From HGM04593 sp045657945 (GTDB taxonomy: Bacteria; Bacteroidota; Bacteroidia; Bacteroidales; Bacteroidaceae): a DNA stretch of 45,400 nucleotides. The notes beneath the pieces are model-generated. The model had not been told where the DNA came from, made no database searches, and worked only from the letters and a program-made list of their open reading frames with translations. The DNA is taken from positions 1-45,400 of the forward strand of contig JAZOUB010000014.1 of assembly GCA_045657945.1 (NCBI GenBank), given 5' to 3'. Shown one piece after another: positions 1 through 7,147 of this stretch. The number at the start of each line of letters is the position of its first letter. The stretch's first letter is position 1. The position numbers and the translations under genes were made by a program.

Positions 1-2
1 CT

Positions 3-653
3 CGAGCAAAAGAAAAGATCTACGGAGTAGGCATACCGAACGTCACTCCTATCAGCAAGCTGAATGTTGATATGAAGATTTCTAAGTTAACTAAGACACC
101 TGATGGATTCTATCCAAAGGGGGTAATGGTTCCGGAGACTCCATATCATAACTCAAGCACATCAGCTCCTATTAGGATGAAGTATTGGTTAGTCAGCGAG
201 GCGCTTTCGGAGAAGGGCTACTATTTATCAAGCATTCAAAGTTCTTCATGGAGAGAATCTTACATCATTGATGGATGCAGATATGACGCAACGTACAATG
301 GCCAAGGCGTTTTTAAACGGTTTACGCCTGTATGCAATTGTAATCAAGATGTACTCGACACATTAAATCAAACAGGAAAAATAGCATTCCCATTTGATTA
401 CCATCCAGAAGAGAAACACCTTGATATACTATATCAGCATATACATTGTCTCTGCGAGAAATTAGGTATCTGCATATCAAATGTAATTATGCCAAGTGCA
501 TATTGCGTTCGATACTTCCTTATCACAGAGGCTTTTGAGTATGCATTCATTGACTTTTGGTTTAATGCAGGCCACCTATGGACGCGAGCAATAGCATCAT
601 CATCTCTTGGTGAGAAAGATAATGCACTTAAGTCACTATTAAGCGAGCTGTAG
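3..653 (+). CDS. Hypothetical protein, 5' end outside window
   Basis: The reading frame is open from the left edge of the window; the first ATG inside it is at 72, but codons upstream of it are also open, so the gene most likely starts outside the window. The visible part is about 216 codons, hydrophilic, with no signal peptide or membrane segment. It is rich in aromatic residues and has several Cys (an internal CNCN at about residues 88-91 counted from the ATG at 72). I do not recognise the family. It runs towards the minus-strand gene ending at 655, with one base between the two stop codons, so the two units converge. Confidence 0.6.
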   Translation, partial: RAKEKIYGVGIPNVTPISKLNVDMKISKLTKTPDGFYPKGVMVPETPYHNSSTSAPIRMKYWLVSEALSEKGYYLSSIQSSSWRESYIIDGCRYDATYNGQGVFKRFTPVCNCNQDVLDTLNQTGKIAFPFDYHPEEKHLDILYQHIHCLCEKLGICISNVIMPSAYCVRYFLITEAFEYAFIDFWFNAGHLWTRAIASSSLGEKDNALKSLLSEL

Positions 654-654
654 T

Positions 655-1260
655 TTATATGTAAATCCAATTTGTCTGTTTGTGCCTAGTGAAGAATCCC
701 CAAATGTAGAGAGGTCTGATAAGGCGATTCTTCTTAATGTATCCATATCCGTATTCTCCCATATCCAGGTATGCGGCATTGGTACTGCATTTCCCACACT
801 CTGATGCAAATTCAGAAAGAGTCATAGGGTAATTGGATTGTAATATGAAAGCACCTTTCTCATCTTTGCATAGTGCTCGACGTATTGCCATGCGTGAATC
901 ATAAAACTTCATGGGTTTTGAATTATATACCAATGTGAGTTGCTGAAACCCATTGTCGCTTATCCATTGTCTGCTGATATAGAACAGATTTCCCTTTAAT
1001 GATACTCGCATATTAAGTGCTTTACCATTCCTGTAATTATTGCCATCATATCTGTATAATCCAGAGATATTACCATCCGTATCGGTAAAAGCAGCAGGAA
1101 TGCACATCTTAGCTTTTTTCGGCCTGACAGGCGACCACTTCAATTCACCCTCTGGCAAATCGAATCTAGTCACTTTCTTTTCAATGTAGAGATACGCTAA
1201 TCCTGCAACAATACAGAGCAAGCTCACATAAATGATGATTTTAATGAGACGAATATTCAT
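655..1260 (-). CDS. Membrane-anchored protein, possibly phosphodiester-glycosidase-like
   Basis: A 201-residue protein with one N-terminal membrane helix (about residues 5-26) and a soluble part outside. The C-terminal half contains PMTLSEFA, then AAYLDMG and GYGY. This resembles the end of NAGPA/phosphodiester glycosidase domains, where LSEFA precedes an A-YLDGG-type motif. That assignment rests on motif memory and is tentative; the usual second Gly of DGG is not present. The start overlaps the 3' end of the upstream CHAP-like gene by 20 bp, so it is probably translated from the same message. It is the last gene of the minus-strand unit that begins at the promoter-like element at 3041-3075. 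Confidence 0.6.
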   Translation of the reverse strand: MNIRLIKIIIYVSLLCIVAGLAYLYIEKKVTRFDLPEGELKWSPVRPKKAKMCIPAAFTDTDGNISGLYRYDGNNYRNGKALNMRVSLKGNLFYISRQWISDNGFQQLTLVYNSKPMKFYDSRMAIRRALCKDEKGAFILQSNYPMTLSEFASECGKCSTNAAYLDMGEYGYGYIKKNRLIRPLYIWGFFTRHKQTNWIYI

Positions 1261-1723
1261 AGAAAGTCAAATTAGATCGAGTCTTTAGCTCTGCATTTTT
1301 TATATATCCAGTCCTGACTGCATGATTGATATAGATTTTCCCATCTTCCATGTTAACTATGATTGCAGCATGATAGGCTTGATCTGTCTTGGAGTTATGC
1401 TGGATAACCAAATCTCCGACCTTAGGTTGAGTCGTTTGCTTAAAATTCCACTTTTCAGGACTCTTTACAAAGTCCTCACAATTGGAACATGTGTGGTATT
1501 TGTTGTAAAAAGCTGTGACTGTATTGATGCACGGCTTGTACTCCTTTCCTGAAAATGTCATATAGATTCGTCCAGGTAGAGAAGCATTACTCGCATAGAG
1601 GAAATTCCTATTAGGAGAGGTAGCCTCTTGTGCTGCTTGTAAATAATTGTCATTGTGCAGATAAGAGCAACCGCTTACGCTCAGTGAGATGATTATGGTA
1701 AGGACTAGCAGAATGTTTTTCAT
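1241..1723 (-). CDS. Lipoprotein with CHAP/NlpC-P60-like cysteine peptidase fold
   Basis: 160 residues with a lipoprotein signal ending in SVSGC (Cys19 as the lipidated residue). A Cys near 65 in a KPCINTVTAFY context begins a helix, followed by GDLVIQ at about 103 and YHAAIIV with His118. This Cys, GDLV, His order is typical of CHAP and NlpC/P60 amidases and endopeptidases that cut peptidoglycan or related amide bonds. The family match is by motif only, and the protein is short for an active enzyme. It sits two bases downstream of the 1726-2247 gene and overlaps the next gene, so it belongs to one operon. An outer-membrane or periplasmic cell-wall role is inferred. Confidence 0.65.
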   Translation of the reverse strand: MKNILLVLTIIISLSVSGCSYLHNDNYLQAAQEATSPNRNFLYASNASLPGRIYMTFSGKEYKPCINTVTAFYNKYHTCSNCEDFVKSPEKWNFKQTTQPKVGDLVIQHNSKTDQAYHAAIIVNMEDGKIYINHAVRTGYIKNAELKTRSNLTFYEYSSH

Positions 1724-1725
1724 AA

Positions 1726-2247
1726 CTATTTCTTTCTTCTAAAAAGGCTAACTACAAAGAGGATAATTCCCCATGCGAAAAGTATCATATATGCAACAGT
1801 TAATGGAAACAAGACAAATATTCCTTCTGATTCTTCTACTTCATATGTCGTAACAAAGCGGTCTTCAGAAATGGTACAAGAAACAAGATAGAGACCATCT
1901 ATACCTCCCTCATCTGAATATATGTAATATCCTTTATCACTATTCCTGCTCCAATGTATACTGTCAGACAGGCACAGCTCATCCATTATTTGGATGCTTT
2001 CCTCTGAAATCCCCTCTGTAAATTGTCCTTTGTGAACATGCATATCCCATCTGGATCCCCCGAAATCATCCCTTGATTGTACAGAGGCAATATCCGGCAA
2101 GTCGACCTTTACAATCTTCTCTATACAATAAGGGTCTGCAGCCAATTCATGGTGTGAGGGATATATTATCATCACAGCAATTGTTACTATAGTAGTAGCA
2201 ATTAGTGCAACCCAAGACCAGCCATAAACCTTCAAGGCTATCTTCAT
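1726..2247 (-). CDS. Two-helix membrane protein of unknown function
   Basis: 173 residues, with a hydrophobic helix at about 9-30 and a second at about 146-168 followed by RRKK, which suggests that both ends face the cytoplasm and a loop of about 115 residues faces the periplasm. The loop is acidic and contains three or so Cys. No family recognised. It is two bases away from both neighbours (stop to start), which argues for co-transcription and translational coupling with the 2250-2510 and 1241-1723 genes. Confidence 0.6.
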   Translation of the reverse strand: MKIALKVYGWSWVALIATTIVTIAVMIIYPSHHELAADPYCIEKIVKVDLPDIASVQSRDDFGGSRWDMHVHKGQFTEGISEESIQIMDELCLSDSIHWSRNSDKGYYIYSDEGGIDGLYLVSCTISEDRFVTTYEVEESEGIFVLFPLTVAYMILFAWGIILFVVSLFRRKK

Positions 2248-2249
2248 AC

Positions 2250-2510
2250 TTACTGTAATCTTTTATTTCTAATGCTAACTGCAATGCTTGAGAAATTCAT
2301 CAGAAAAGAAGCCGGGAAGCAGAAACCTACAACGATACTAAGTACGATTAGACTGAAACAGAATATATCTTCTGCTACTGTTCCAGCAAAGAGATCCAAG
2401 TCAATCCCTACTGTGCAAAACAATGCTGCCACAATGCCGATAACGCCTAGAATTGCCAACGAAACTATTCCTGTCCTAGTAATTATCTTTTCTAAATTGT
2501 TGAAACTCAT
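2250..2510 (-). CDS. Small two-helix membrane protein
   Basis: I take the ATG at 2510 (start MSFNNLEKI), giving 86 residues. The longer upstream frame runs through the inverted repeat at 2560-2600 and overlaps the end of the 2626-3018 gene, so it is unlikely to be coding. Two hydrophobic helices (about 15-38 and 45-70) nearly fill the protein. No family recognised. It is followed after two bases by the next gene of the same unit. Confidence 0.55.
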   Translation of the reverse strand: MSFNNLEKIITRTGIVSLAILGVIGIVAALFCTVGIDLDLFAGTVAEDIFCFSLIVLSIVVGFCFPASFLMNFSSIAVSIRNKRLQ

Positions 2511-2559
2511 GATTGAAATAATTTTAATAATGTTATTACTCCTTTCCTTAAGACCCTTA

Positions 2560-2600
2560 ATATCAATGCTGTTACCGCAGATAAGCAACAGCATTGATAT
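2560..2600. repeat. 14-bp perfect inverted repeat between two genes
   Basis: Left arm 2560-2573 and right arm 2587-2600 are perfectly complementary (ATATCAATGCTGTT and its reverse complement) around a 13-nt loop. It lies between the stop at 2626 and the start at 2510 on the minus strand. No T-run follows it on the minus strand, so it is not a standard intrinsic terminator; it could be a partial terminator, an mRNA-stabilising hairpin or a processing site that separates the secreted-protein gene from the membrane-protein genes. Confidence 0.8.
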
Positions 2601-2625
2601 GCTGAAATGGTTGAATCTTATAGGG

Positions 2626-3018
2626 CTAGATTCCGAAAATTGCATCAAACTCAGCCCTGGTGTAGTTCTCAACAAGGACAGTGTATCCATTACAGCTGAA
2701 CTTCAGGTCTGTACCACCTTCTGTAACAACCGGGGTGATCCTTACGCCCTGGTAAGTGAAGGGCTTGGACTTCTCGATTCTAGGTGCAATGTCCTTGTAG
2801 CTTGCAGTGCAAAGGTCCTTGATTCTCTGCGGCATGAGGTTGTAGATTACAACCAATGTCTTGGTGTCGAAATCAATATCCTCGCTATCTCCTGCGATTG
2901 TCGCAGTTACTGAGGATGCATAGTCGATAGAATTTGCGTTGTTAATCTCAGCCATAGTAGCTGAAATGCAGAGAACTGTAACGAGCGAAAGAATCGCTGC
3001 AAAAAAGATTTTTCTCAT
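2626..3018 (-). CDS. Small secreted protein of unknown function
   Basis: 130 residues with a clear signal peptide (about residues 1-23, ending near SATMA). The mature part is about 107 residues, with a short Ser/Ala/Asp-rich stretch and then a compact domain containing two Cys. No family recognised. The ATG at 3018 is 22 nt downstream of a promoter-like element (3041-3075) shared with two other genes in the cluster, which supports this start. It is the first gene of a unit that may continue through 655. Confidence 0.65.
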   Translation of the reverse strand: MRKIFFAAILSLVTVLCISATMAEINNANSIDYASSVTATIAGDSEDIDFDTKTLVVIYNLMPQRIKDLCTASYKDIAPRIEKSKPFTYQGVRITPVVTEGGTDLKFSCNGYTVLVENYTRAEFDAIFGI

Positions 3019-3040
3019 GATAAATAAGTTGTTATTTGTT

Positions 3041-3075
3041 TACACTCTATAATGTCATTCACCAGAAAAGGTAAA
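3041..3075 (-). promoter_or_regulatory. Shared promoter-like element, copy 1
   Basis: On the minus strand this reads TTTACCTTTT, nine variable bases, GACATTATAG, then AG and TGTA. The same element occurs at 3739-3773 and 4357-4389, each just upstream of a start codon (here 22 nt before the ATG at 3018). Two readings are possible. TTTACC and TATAG could be -35/-10 boxes 18 nt apart, or TACCTTTT could be a housekeeping -7 box with the conserved GACATTATAG forming the start of the transcript. No good TTTG -33 box is conserved upstream, which favours the first reading. Confidence 0.65.
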
Positions 3076-3080
3076 CTCAT

Positions 3081-3719
3081 TTAGTCAAAATATATGTCAA
3101 CATAGTCACAGCAACCATCCTTAGGATTATTCATTTCCCTCATCCTCCAGTATCTCCTCTGGCCAGCAACTGTGAAATTGAATTCACCGTCTCTCACTAC
3201 AGGCTTTCCGTTATTGATATGGCTGACGCATGTGGTTATCTTACCATTGAATTTCAGATGCAGGGGATTAACGACAATAATGTCACCATCCAGCTTCAGG
3301 TAATCATCTGTACTTGTAGATTTCTGCCCTCCGGTACACGTCAGAGTTCCGTTTGGATTCCTTTTGAGCGTTACGCTACCGAACTTCTTCCAGGAAATCC
3401 ACTGGAGCGAGCACATATGTGTTCCTTCGATATTCCTAATAAAAGTATCTCTCTGCTGGTCAGTCATCACATACTTACCATCACTGTCTTTATTCAGATC
3501 TGCCAGCTTAATTCCAAAGTACTCCTTCCTTAGCTCTCCTCTTCCTGCATCGAGTGCAAATTTCTCAGGATCGTAAGGATCTGTGACATCTGCTGGCGGC
3601 ATCTCATAACCAACTGATGTGTTTGACTCATTTGCTAGAGTCGTCTGATGATTGTTAGGACTCATATTGCAAGAAAACAATACACATAGTCCGACAGTTA
3701 TTAAAAAGAATCGTCTCAT
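3081..3719 (-). CDS. Hypothetical lipoprotein
   Basis: I choose the ATG at 3719, giving 212 residues with a lipoprotein signal (VLFSC near residue 16) right after MRRFF. The longer frame from 3812 crosses the promoter-like element and is rejected. The mature part has an unstructured Asn/Ser/Thr stretch, then a domain containing GTHMCSLQWISW (about 99-110), CTGG and a C-terminal DGCCDYVDIY. Four or five Cys suggest disulfides. No family recognised. The gene has its own promoter-like element (3739-3773), 19 nt before the ATG. Confidence 0.65.
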   Translation of the reverse strand: MRRFFLITVGLCVLFSCNMSPNNHQTTLANESNTSVGYEMPPADVTDPYDPEKFALDAGRGELRKEYFGIKLADLNKDSDGKYVMTDQQRDTFIRNIEGTHMCSLQWISWKKFGSVTLKRNPNGTLTCTGGQKSTSTDDYLKLDGDIIVVNPLHLKFNGKITTCVSHINNGKPVVRDGEFNFTVAGQRRYWRMREMNNPKDGCCDYVDIYFD

Positions 3720-3738
3720 GATATTATTGGGTTTGATA

Positions 3739-3773
3739 TACACTCTATAATGTCGTTGATTGAAAAAGGTAAA
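3739..3773 (-). promoter_or_regulatory. Shared promoter-like element, copy 2
   Basis: Same architecture as the copy at 3041-3075: TTTACCTTTT, nine bases, GACATTATAGAGTGTA, here 19 nt upstream of the ATG at 3719. The nine-base spacer differs from the other copies while the flanking blocks are identical, which is the signature of a binding site and not of a recent gene duplication. Confidence 0.65.
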
Positions 3774-3789
3774 CACCGATATGCTCAGT

Positions 3790-4338
3790 TTATTCAACAG
3801 GGAGATGTTCAACAGGATTTAACCAAAACATAAGGCGCCAATTGAAGCGCTTGGGCGGATTACATGTCCCTACACTTCCAAATACTTTCCACACGTAAGG
3901 TATTGGTGTGATGATACCATAATGGACATGAGCAGGAGTAGATGCAGCATTACCGGATTTACCCAAGGTTGCAATCTGTTCCCCAGGCCTAACGAAGTCT
4001 AGGAACTTTGTATCAATTGTATGAAGATGTAGATATTCGTGAATTCTCCACTTCGGGCCTAAGACAAAGACGCTCTTTCCGGCCTTACCTTCCATTTCCT
4101 TGGCATAGATCACAAGGCCTCCTGTTTGAGATAAGACAGGTGTGCCGACCTTTCCGAAGATATCAATGCCGGTATGCGGGTGTCCGTTCTCACCACGTGT
4201 CCATGGCCAATACCAGAAACTCTGATGATTATAATCTGAAGGCGTGCAGCATGGCATAGCCTTCTTTTCAGGAATAAGATAACCTGCAGCAATGACAACT
4301 GCTGCGATTAAGAACATGATTTTGTAAAATTTCCTCAT
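3790..4338 (-). CDS. M23 (LytM-type) zinc peptidase, membrane-anchored
   Basis: From the ATG at 4338 the protein has 182 residues: an N-terminal signal anchor (about 5-22), then an M23 domain. The zinc-site motifs are visible: HPHTGID at about 53-59 (H-x3-D type), YLHLH at about 102-106 and HVH at about 137-139. M23 enzymes cut peptide crosslinks of peptidoglycan, or act as adaptors when ligands are lost; all ligands appear present here. The C-terminus adds a Trp-rich tail. The upstream promoter-like element (4357-4389) lies 18 nt before this ATG, which decides against the slightly longer start at 4347. A periplasmic cell-wall role is likely; the reason for its place beside a sigma factor and a reverse transcriptase is unknown. 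Confidence 0.8.
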   Translation of the reverse strand: MRKFYKIMFLIAAVVIAAGYLIPEKKAMPCCTPSDYNHQSFWYWPWTRGENGHPHTGIDIFGKVGTPVLSQTGGLVIYAKEMEGKAGKSVFVLGPKWRIHEYLHLHTIDTKFLDFVRPGEQIATLGKSGNAASTPAHVHYGIITPIPYVWKVFGSVGTCNPPKRFNWRLMFWLNPVEHLPVE

Positions 4339-4356
4339 TGTGAACAAGTGTTTGTT

Positions 4357-4389
4357 TACACTATAATGTCACAATGAGGAAAAGGTAAT
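4357..4389 (-). promoter_or_regulatory. Shared promoter-like element, copy 3
   Basis: ATTACCTTTT, nine bases, GACATTATAG and TGTA on the minus strand, 18 nt before the ATG at 4338. It differs from the other two copies by lacking the AG dinucleotide after TATAG and by one base in the first block. The distance between the two conserved blocks is the same in all three copies. Confidence 0.65.
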
Positions 4390-4398
4390 CAATCGATT

Positions 4399-5127
4399 TT
4401 AGAAAAATCTGATTATGTCATGAAACCATCCTGAAGGATCGGTCAAAATCAGCTTTGGGTATTCCCAGAATACTCGACCTATTGCCTTTAAAACGCCTCC
4501 TTTCGGGGTTGCGAGAATCATAGATATCATTGCAAGATGAACGAATGATATGAAGGACACAGATTGTGCTATTCCACAGTTCTCAATATCATTCTGCGTA
4601 AATCGTGTCTGCTTTATGAATGCATGTACATGGAAAGCATATGTAAATGCGATGAGGGCATCGAAGATTATCATGTAGTGACTGTCGCCAGCAAACCTGA
4701 ACGGGAATATCATCAATGTATATATCGGAATGCAGTAGGGCGACAATGTGATTGGCAGATATCCTACTTTCGGCGGATCGTAATGAACAAAACATTCCCT
4801 ACCTCTGACCACGAATTCATGTATCTTTCGAAAGAATACCAGGGCAACAAGAGTATGGGTCAGTTCATGCGTGAACTTCATAAACCAATTAAGATTATGC
4901 TTACCTTTCACGATAGTAAGAATCATCTGAAAGACAACATAGGCGGCAAAGCCGGCAATCAGTCCAACATAATTCCCTGTATGCCTCCAATCCCATCCAA
5001 CTCTGACACACATGTCAACTGCATTCTTTCCGAGAGATGTGATGAATACTCCCATATAAAGAACAGACAACAGACTGAACAATATTATAGATCCTTTAGA
5101 TACTATATATGAGATTTTCTCTTTCAT
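4399..5127 (-). CDS. Integral membrane HExxH metalloprotease, M50B-like
   Basis: 242 residues with about five or six hydrophobic segments. HELTH at residues 87-91 lies at the edge of a membrane helix, as in site-2-protease-type (M50/M50B) zinc proteases, and Asp156 in a later hydrophobic segment (IIFDALIAF) could be the third zinc ligand. M50 enzymes cut membrane proteins, often anti-sigma factors. The start codon overlaps the last base of the sigma-factor gene (both at 5127), so the two are translationally coupled. That pairing suggests regulated proteolysis controlling sigma activity, but no anti-sigma gene is evident here. Other HExxH membrane families cannot be excluded. Confidence 0.6.
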   Translation of the reverse strand: MKEKISYIVSKGSIILFSLLSVLYMGVFITSLGKNAVDMCVRVGWDWRHTGNYVGLIAGFAAYVVFQMILTIVKGKHNLNWFMKFTHELTHTLVALVFFRKIHEFVVRGRECFVHYDPPKVGYLPITLSPYCIPIYTLMIFPFRFAGDSHYMIIFDALIAFTYAFHVHAFIKQTRFTQNDIENCGIAQSVSFISFVHLAMISMILATPKGGVLKAIGRVFWEYPKLILTDPSGWFHDIIRFF

Positions 5128-5846
5128 TATTCTTCTTTGTCTGTTTCTTCCTCTACATTCAGGGCAGCTATACTGATTCCGTTCTCAGCATAGAACCTTT
5201 CGTCTTCCAACAGTTCCTTCAAAGCCGCTCTTTCAACTGCAGCACGTACTGCTTCCTCAGCAAACTCATCGCTTTCAATGAGTTTGGCTGCTATATCCTT
5301 GAACTTATTCATACACTTGTTCTTTTTTGTCTTAGCAGAATCAGCGTTGCGCATTCCAAGAATGCTTGCAATATCATCCATGCTTTTTTTACCCCAATAG
5401 AAATGCTTTAGAAGAGTCTTGCAATCTGATGGTATTGAGTCAAACACCCTATCAAGAAATTCATCCTGAGACTTCTGCTTTTCATCTACCGAGATTTCAT
5501 TATCTACATCTTCTTTATGTAGATTCTCAGAAATTGTAACTACTTCTTCCTGAGTAAGAGTCCTTCTTTTTCTTACAAGATTACAAGCAGTGAGTTTCCC
5601 GATCTGGACCAGATAACTGAACAAAGCACCCTCACGAGCAATCGTAACACCACCACTTTTCACCTTCTGCATAAGCACAATACAGGACTCTTGGAACAAA
5701 TCCTCCATATCCTCTTTCGAAAGATTGTTGAAAGAGGATGTCTGTCCAAGAATCGATGCGAATCCATGTTTCATATTTCTGCAGATATGCTTCCATGCGC
5801 GTTCGTCGTTCTGCATTATGCCTATCAGTAATTGTGAATCTGTCAT
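5127..5846 (-). CDS. ECF-like sigma-70 family factor with acidic tail
   Basis: 239 residues. The N-terminal part (about 1-100) looks like sigma region 2, with DLFQESCIVLMQKV and a following FSYLVQIGKLTACNLV helix. A region-4 helix-turn-helix follows at about 154-184 (MDDIASILGM, then a Lys-rich recognition helix). The last 55 residues are a Glu-rich extension not typical of ECF factors. It begins 17 bp after the reverse-transcriptase stop and overlaps the start of the M50-like gene, so RT, sigma factor and protease form one operon. It is the obvious candidate to read the repeated promoter-like elements at 3041, 3739 and 4357; that is inference from proximity. Confidence 0.8.
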   Translation of the reverse strand: MTDSQLLIGIMQNDERAWKHICRNMKHGFASILGQTSSFNNLSKEDMEDLFQESCIVLMQKVKSGGVTIAREGALFSYLVQIGKLTACNLVRKRRTLTQEEVVTISENLHKEDVDNEISVDEKQKSQDEFLDRVFDSIPSDCKTLLKHFYWGKKSMDDIASILGMRNADSAKTKKNKCMNKFKDIAAKLIESDEFAEEAVRAAVERAALKELLEDERFYAENGISIAALNVEEETDKEE

Positions 5847-5863
5847 GTTCTAGTGATTATTCT

Positions 5864-7084
5864 TCAAAGATAGTCATAATCTGCATATTTATACCACTTA
5901 TTTACTATTGGGCAATATCCTGATTCCTTCATCTGCTCATAGCGGAAATCGAAGCGTGACTTTGTATGTTTTCCGGTGGCGATGTATCTGATGCAGTCCT
6001 GCATATAGTGATCGATGACCTTGAGGGACTTGTCAGTCGTAATTAATGGGAAATACCACAGGGACCAATTGATTTCGCTTCTGTCATCGCAGGTGTATAG
6101 CTTTTTATTGAAGTGCTTGATGAACGCTCGTGCTGCCATCCAGCCATCCTTGCCGTTGACTTCAGCCCAGCGGCGTAATGCTCTTGCCTTGCGCCGCATC
6201 TTTGCCTTTAGCTTCTGCACTGAGACCTCGCATACATCGATGTCCTTTCCGTCACACTCGAATCCCAGGAATGTCCATTTCTGTCCAGGAATGGTTTCCA
6301 TTTCCTTGTCATGATTGATTGCAAGATGATATTCATTTAGTGATTCATGTAGTTGAGTCTTCACATTATCAAGTAGCGTCTTGTCCTTTGAAAAGATTAT
6401 AATATCGTCCGAGTATCTGCAATAGATAAGTCCAGGAATAGTTGCAAACTTCCTATCGAGTTGCGCCAGATATATATTTGCGAGAAAGACAGCATACGGC
6501 ATCCCGGCCATGGCGCCTTTACGTTCTTCAATCTGTACACCTTCATCCATCGCCCTCGGGTCTGACAGTTGAGAGGCGATGAAGTCATATAGAGGCACAT
6601 CATCCGCGAACAGAGACTTCAATTGCGGCAACAGCAGGTCTATATCAATGGAGTTGAAGTAATTCCTGACATCGAGTTTATATGAATAGTATTCTGATAT
6701 ATCCGGCATCGAAACGAGTTTCTTCAGGGCATCCTTCGTCCCATAATGAGGACGGAAGGAATACAGATTCCCTGGAAGACAGGCATCGTATTTTCTGATT
6801 ATCATCCATGTCAGAAGTTTCAGGACCATTGTTTCATCTTCTGGGAGAGAGTATACGACTCGCTTCTTGGATGAACCTGATTTGGCGATACGTTTCTTCA
6901 TAGGAATTGAAAGGCCCTTGCCACGTTTAATCCTTTCAACTACTGGAAGATATCTCTTCTGACGAACGTACTGAAACAGTTCCTTTGCATCTGTAACCCT
7001 GAAGAAAGCCGGATCGACTTTCCTTTCATAGAAGTCAATCCAGACTTTCTCATCCGATAACATATCAAGTAATGACATTTTCAT
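5864..7084 (-). CDS. Reverse transcriptase, non-intron, unknown-group type
   Basis: 406 residues with the RT blocks in order: KKRVVYSLPEDE (about 73-84), YSFRPHYGT (108-116), LDVRNYFNSID with the first catalytic Asp (137-147), GMPYAVFLANIYL (194-206), YSDD catalytic pair (224-227), INHDKE (256-261) and FLGF (272-275). A basic thumb-like region (KLKAKMRRKARALRRW) and a conserved-looking tail with GKHTKSR follow. There is no maturase X motif as far as I can judge and no HNH endonuclease, and the retron NAxxH and VTG motifs are not seen, so it fits best with group-II-like or unknown-group (defence-associated) RTs. A structured RNA element lies directly upstream (7148-7288), probably its template or cofactor. 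The RT is followed closely by a sigma factor. Confidence 0.85.
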   Translation of the reverse strand: MKMSLLDMLSDEKVWIDFYERKVDPAFFRVTDAKELFQYVRQKRYLPVVERIKRGKGLSIPMKKRIAKSGSSKKRVVYSLPEDETMVLKLLTWMIIRKYDACLPGNLYSFRPHYGTKDALKKLVSMPDISEYYSYKLDVRNYFNSIDIDLLLPQLKSLFADDVPLYDFIASQLSDPRAMDEGVQIEERKGAMAGMPYAVFLANIYLAQLDRKFATIPGLIYCRYSDDIIIFSKDKTLLDNVKTQLHESLNEYHLAINHDKEMETIPGQKWTFLGFECDGKDIDVCEVSVQKLKAKMRRKARALRRWAEVNGKDGWMAARAFIKHFNKKLYTCDDRSEINWSLWYFPLITTDKSLKVIDHYMQDCIRYIATGKHTKSRFDFRYEQMKESGYCPIVNKWYKYADYDYL

Positions 7085-7147
7085 AAAGTTTTGATACCTT
7101 CAAGTCGTTAGTAAGTCCCCTTTCCGAGAAAGATAATTTAGAGGATA

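Noticed and set aside
1..6. Cloning-site artefact (CTCGAG at the window start)
   Set aside because: A single six-base site is expected by chance, and the following reading frame is continuous with it.
2560..2600. Rho-independent terminator
   Set aside because: The stem is AT-rich and has no T-run downstream on the minus strand.
2272..2913. 213-codon plus-strand frame
   Set aside because: It is the mirror of the small membrane and secreted genes on the minus strand, which have signal peptides, overlaps and a shared promoter element.
5864..7084. Group II intron
   Set aside because: The RT resembles intron-encoded enzymes, but I see no maturase or HNH part and no domain V-like 34-nt hairpin downstream; the sigma gene begins 17 bp later.
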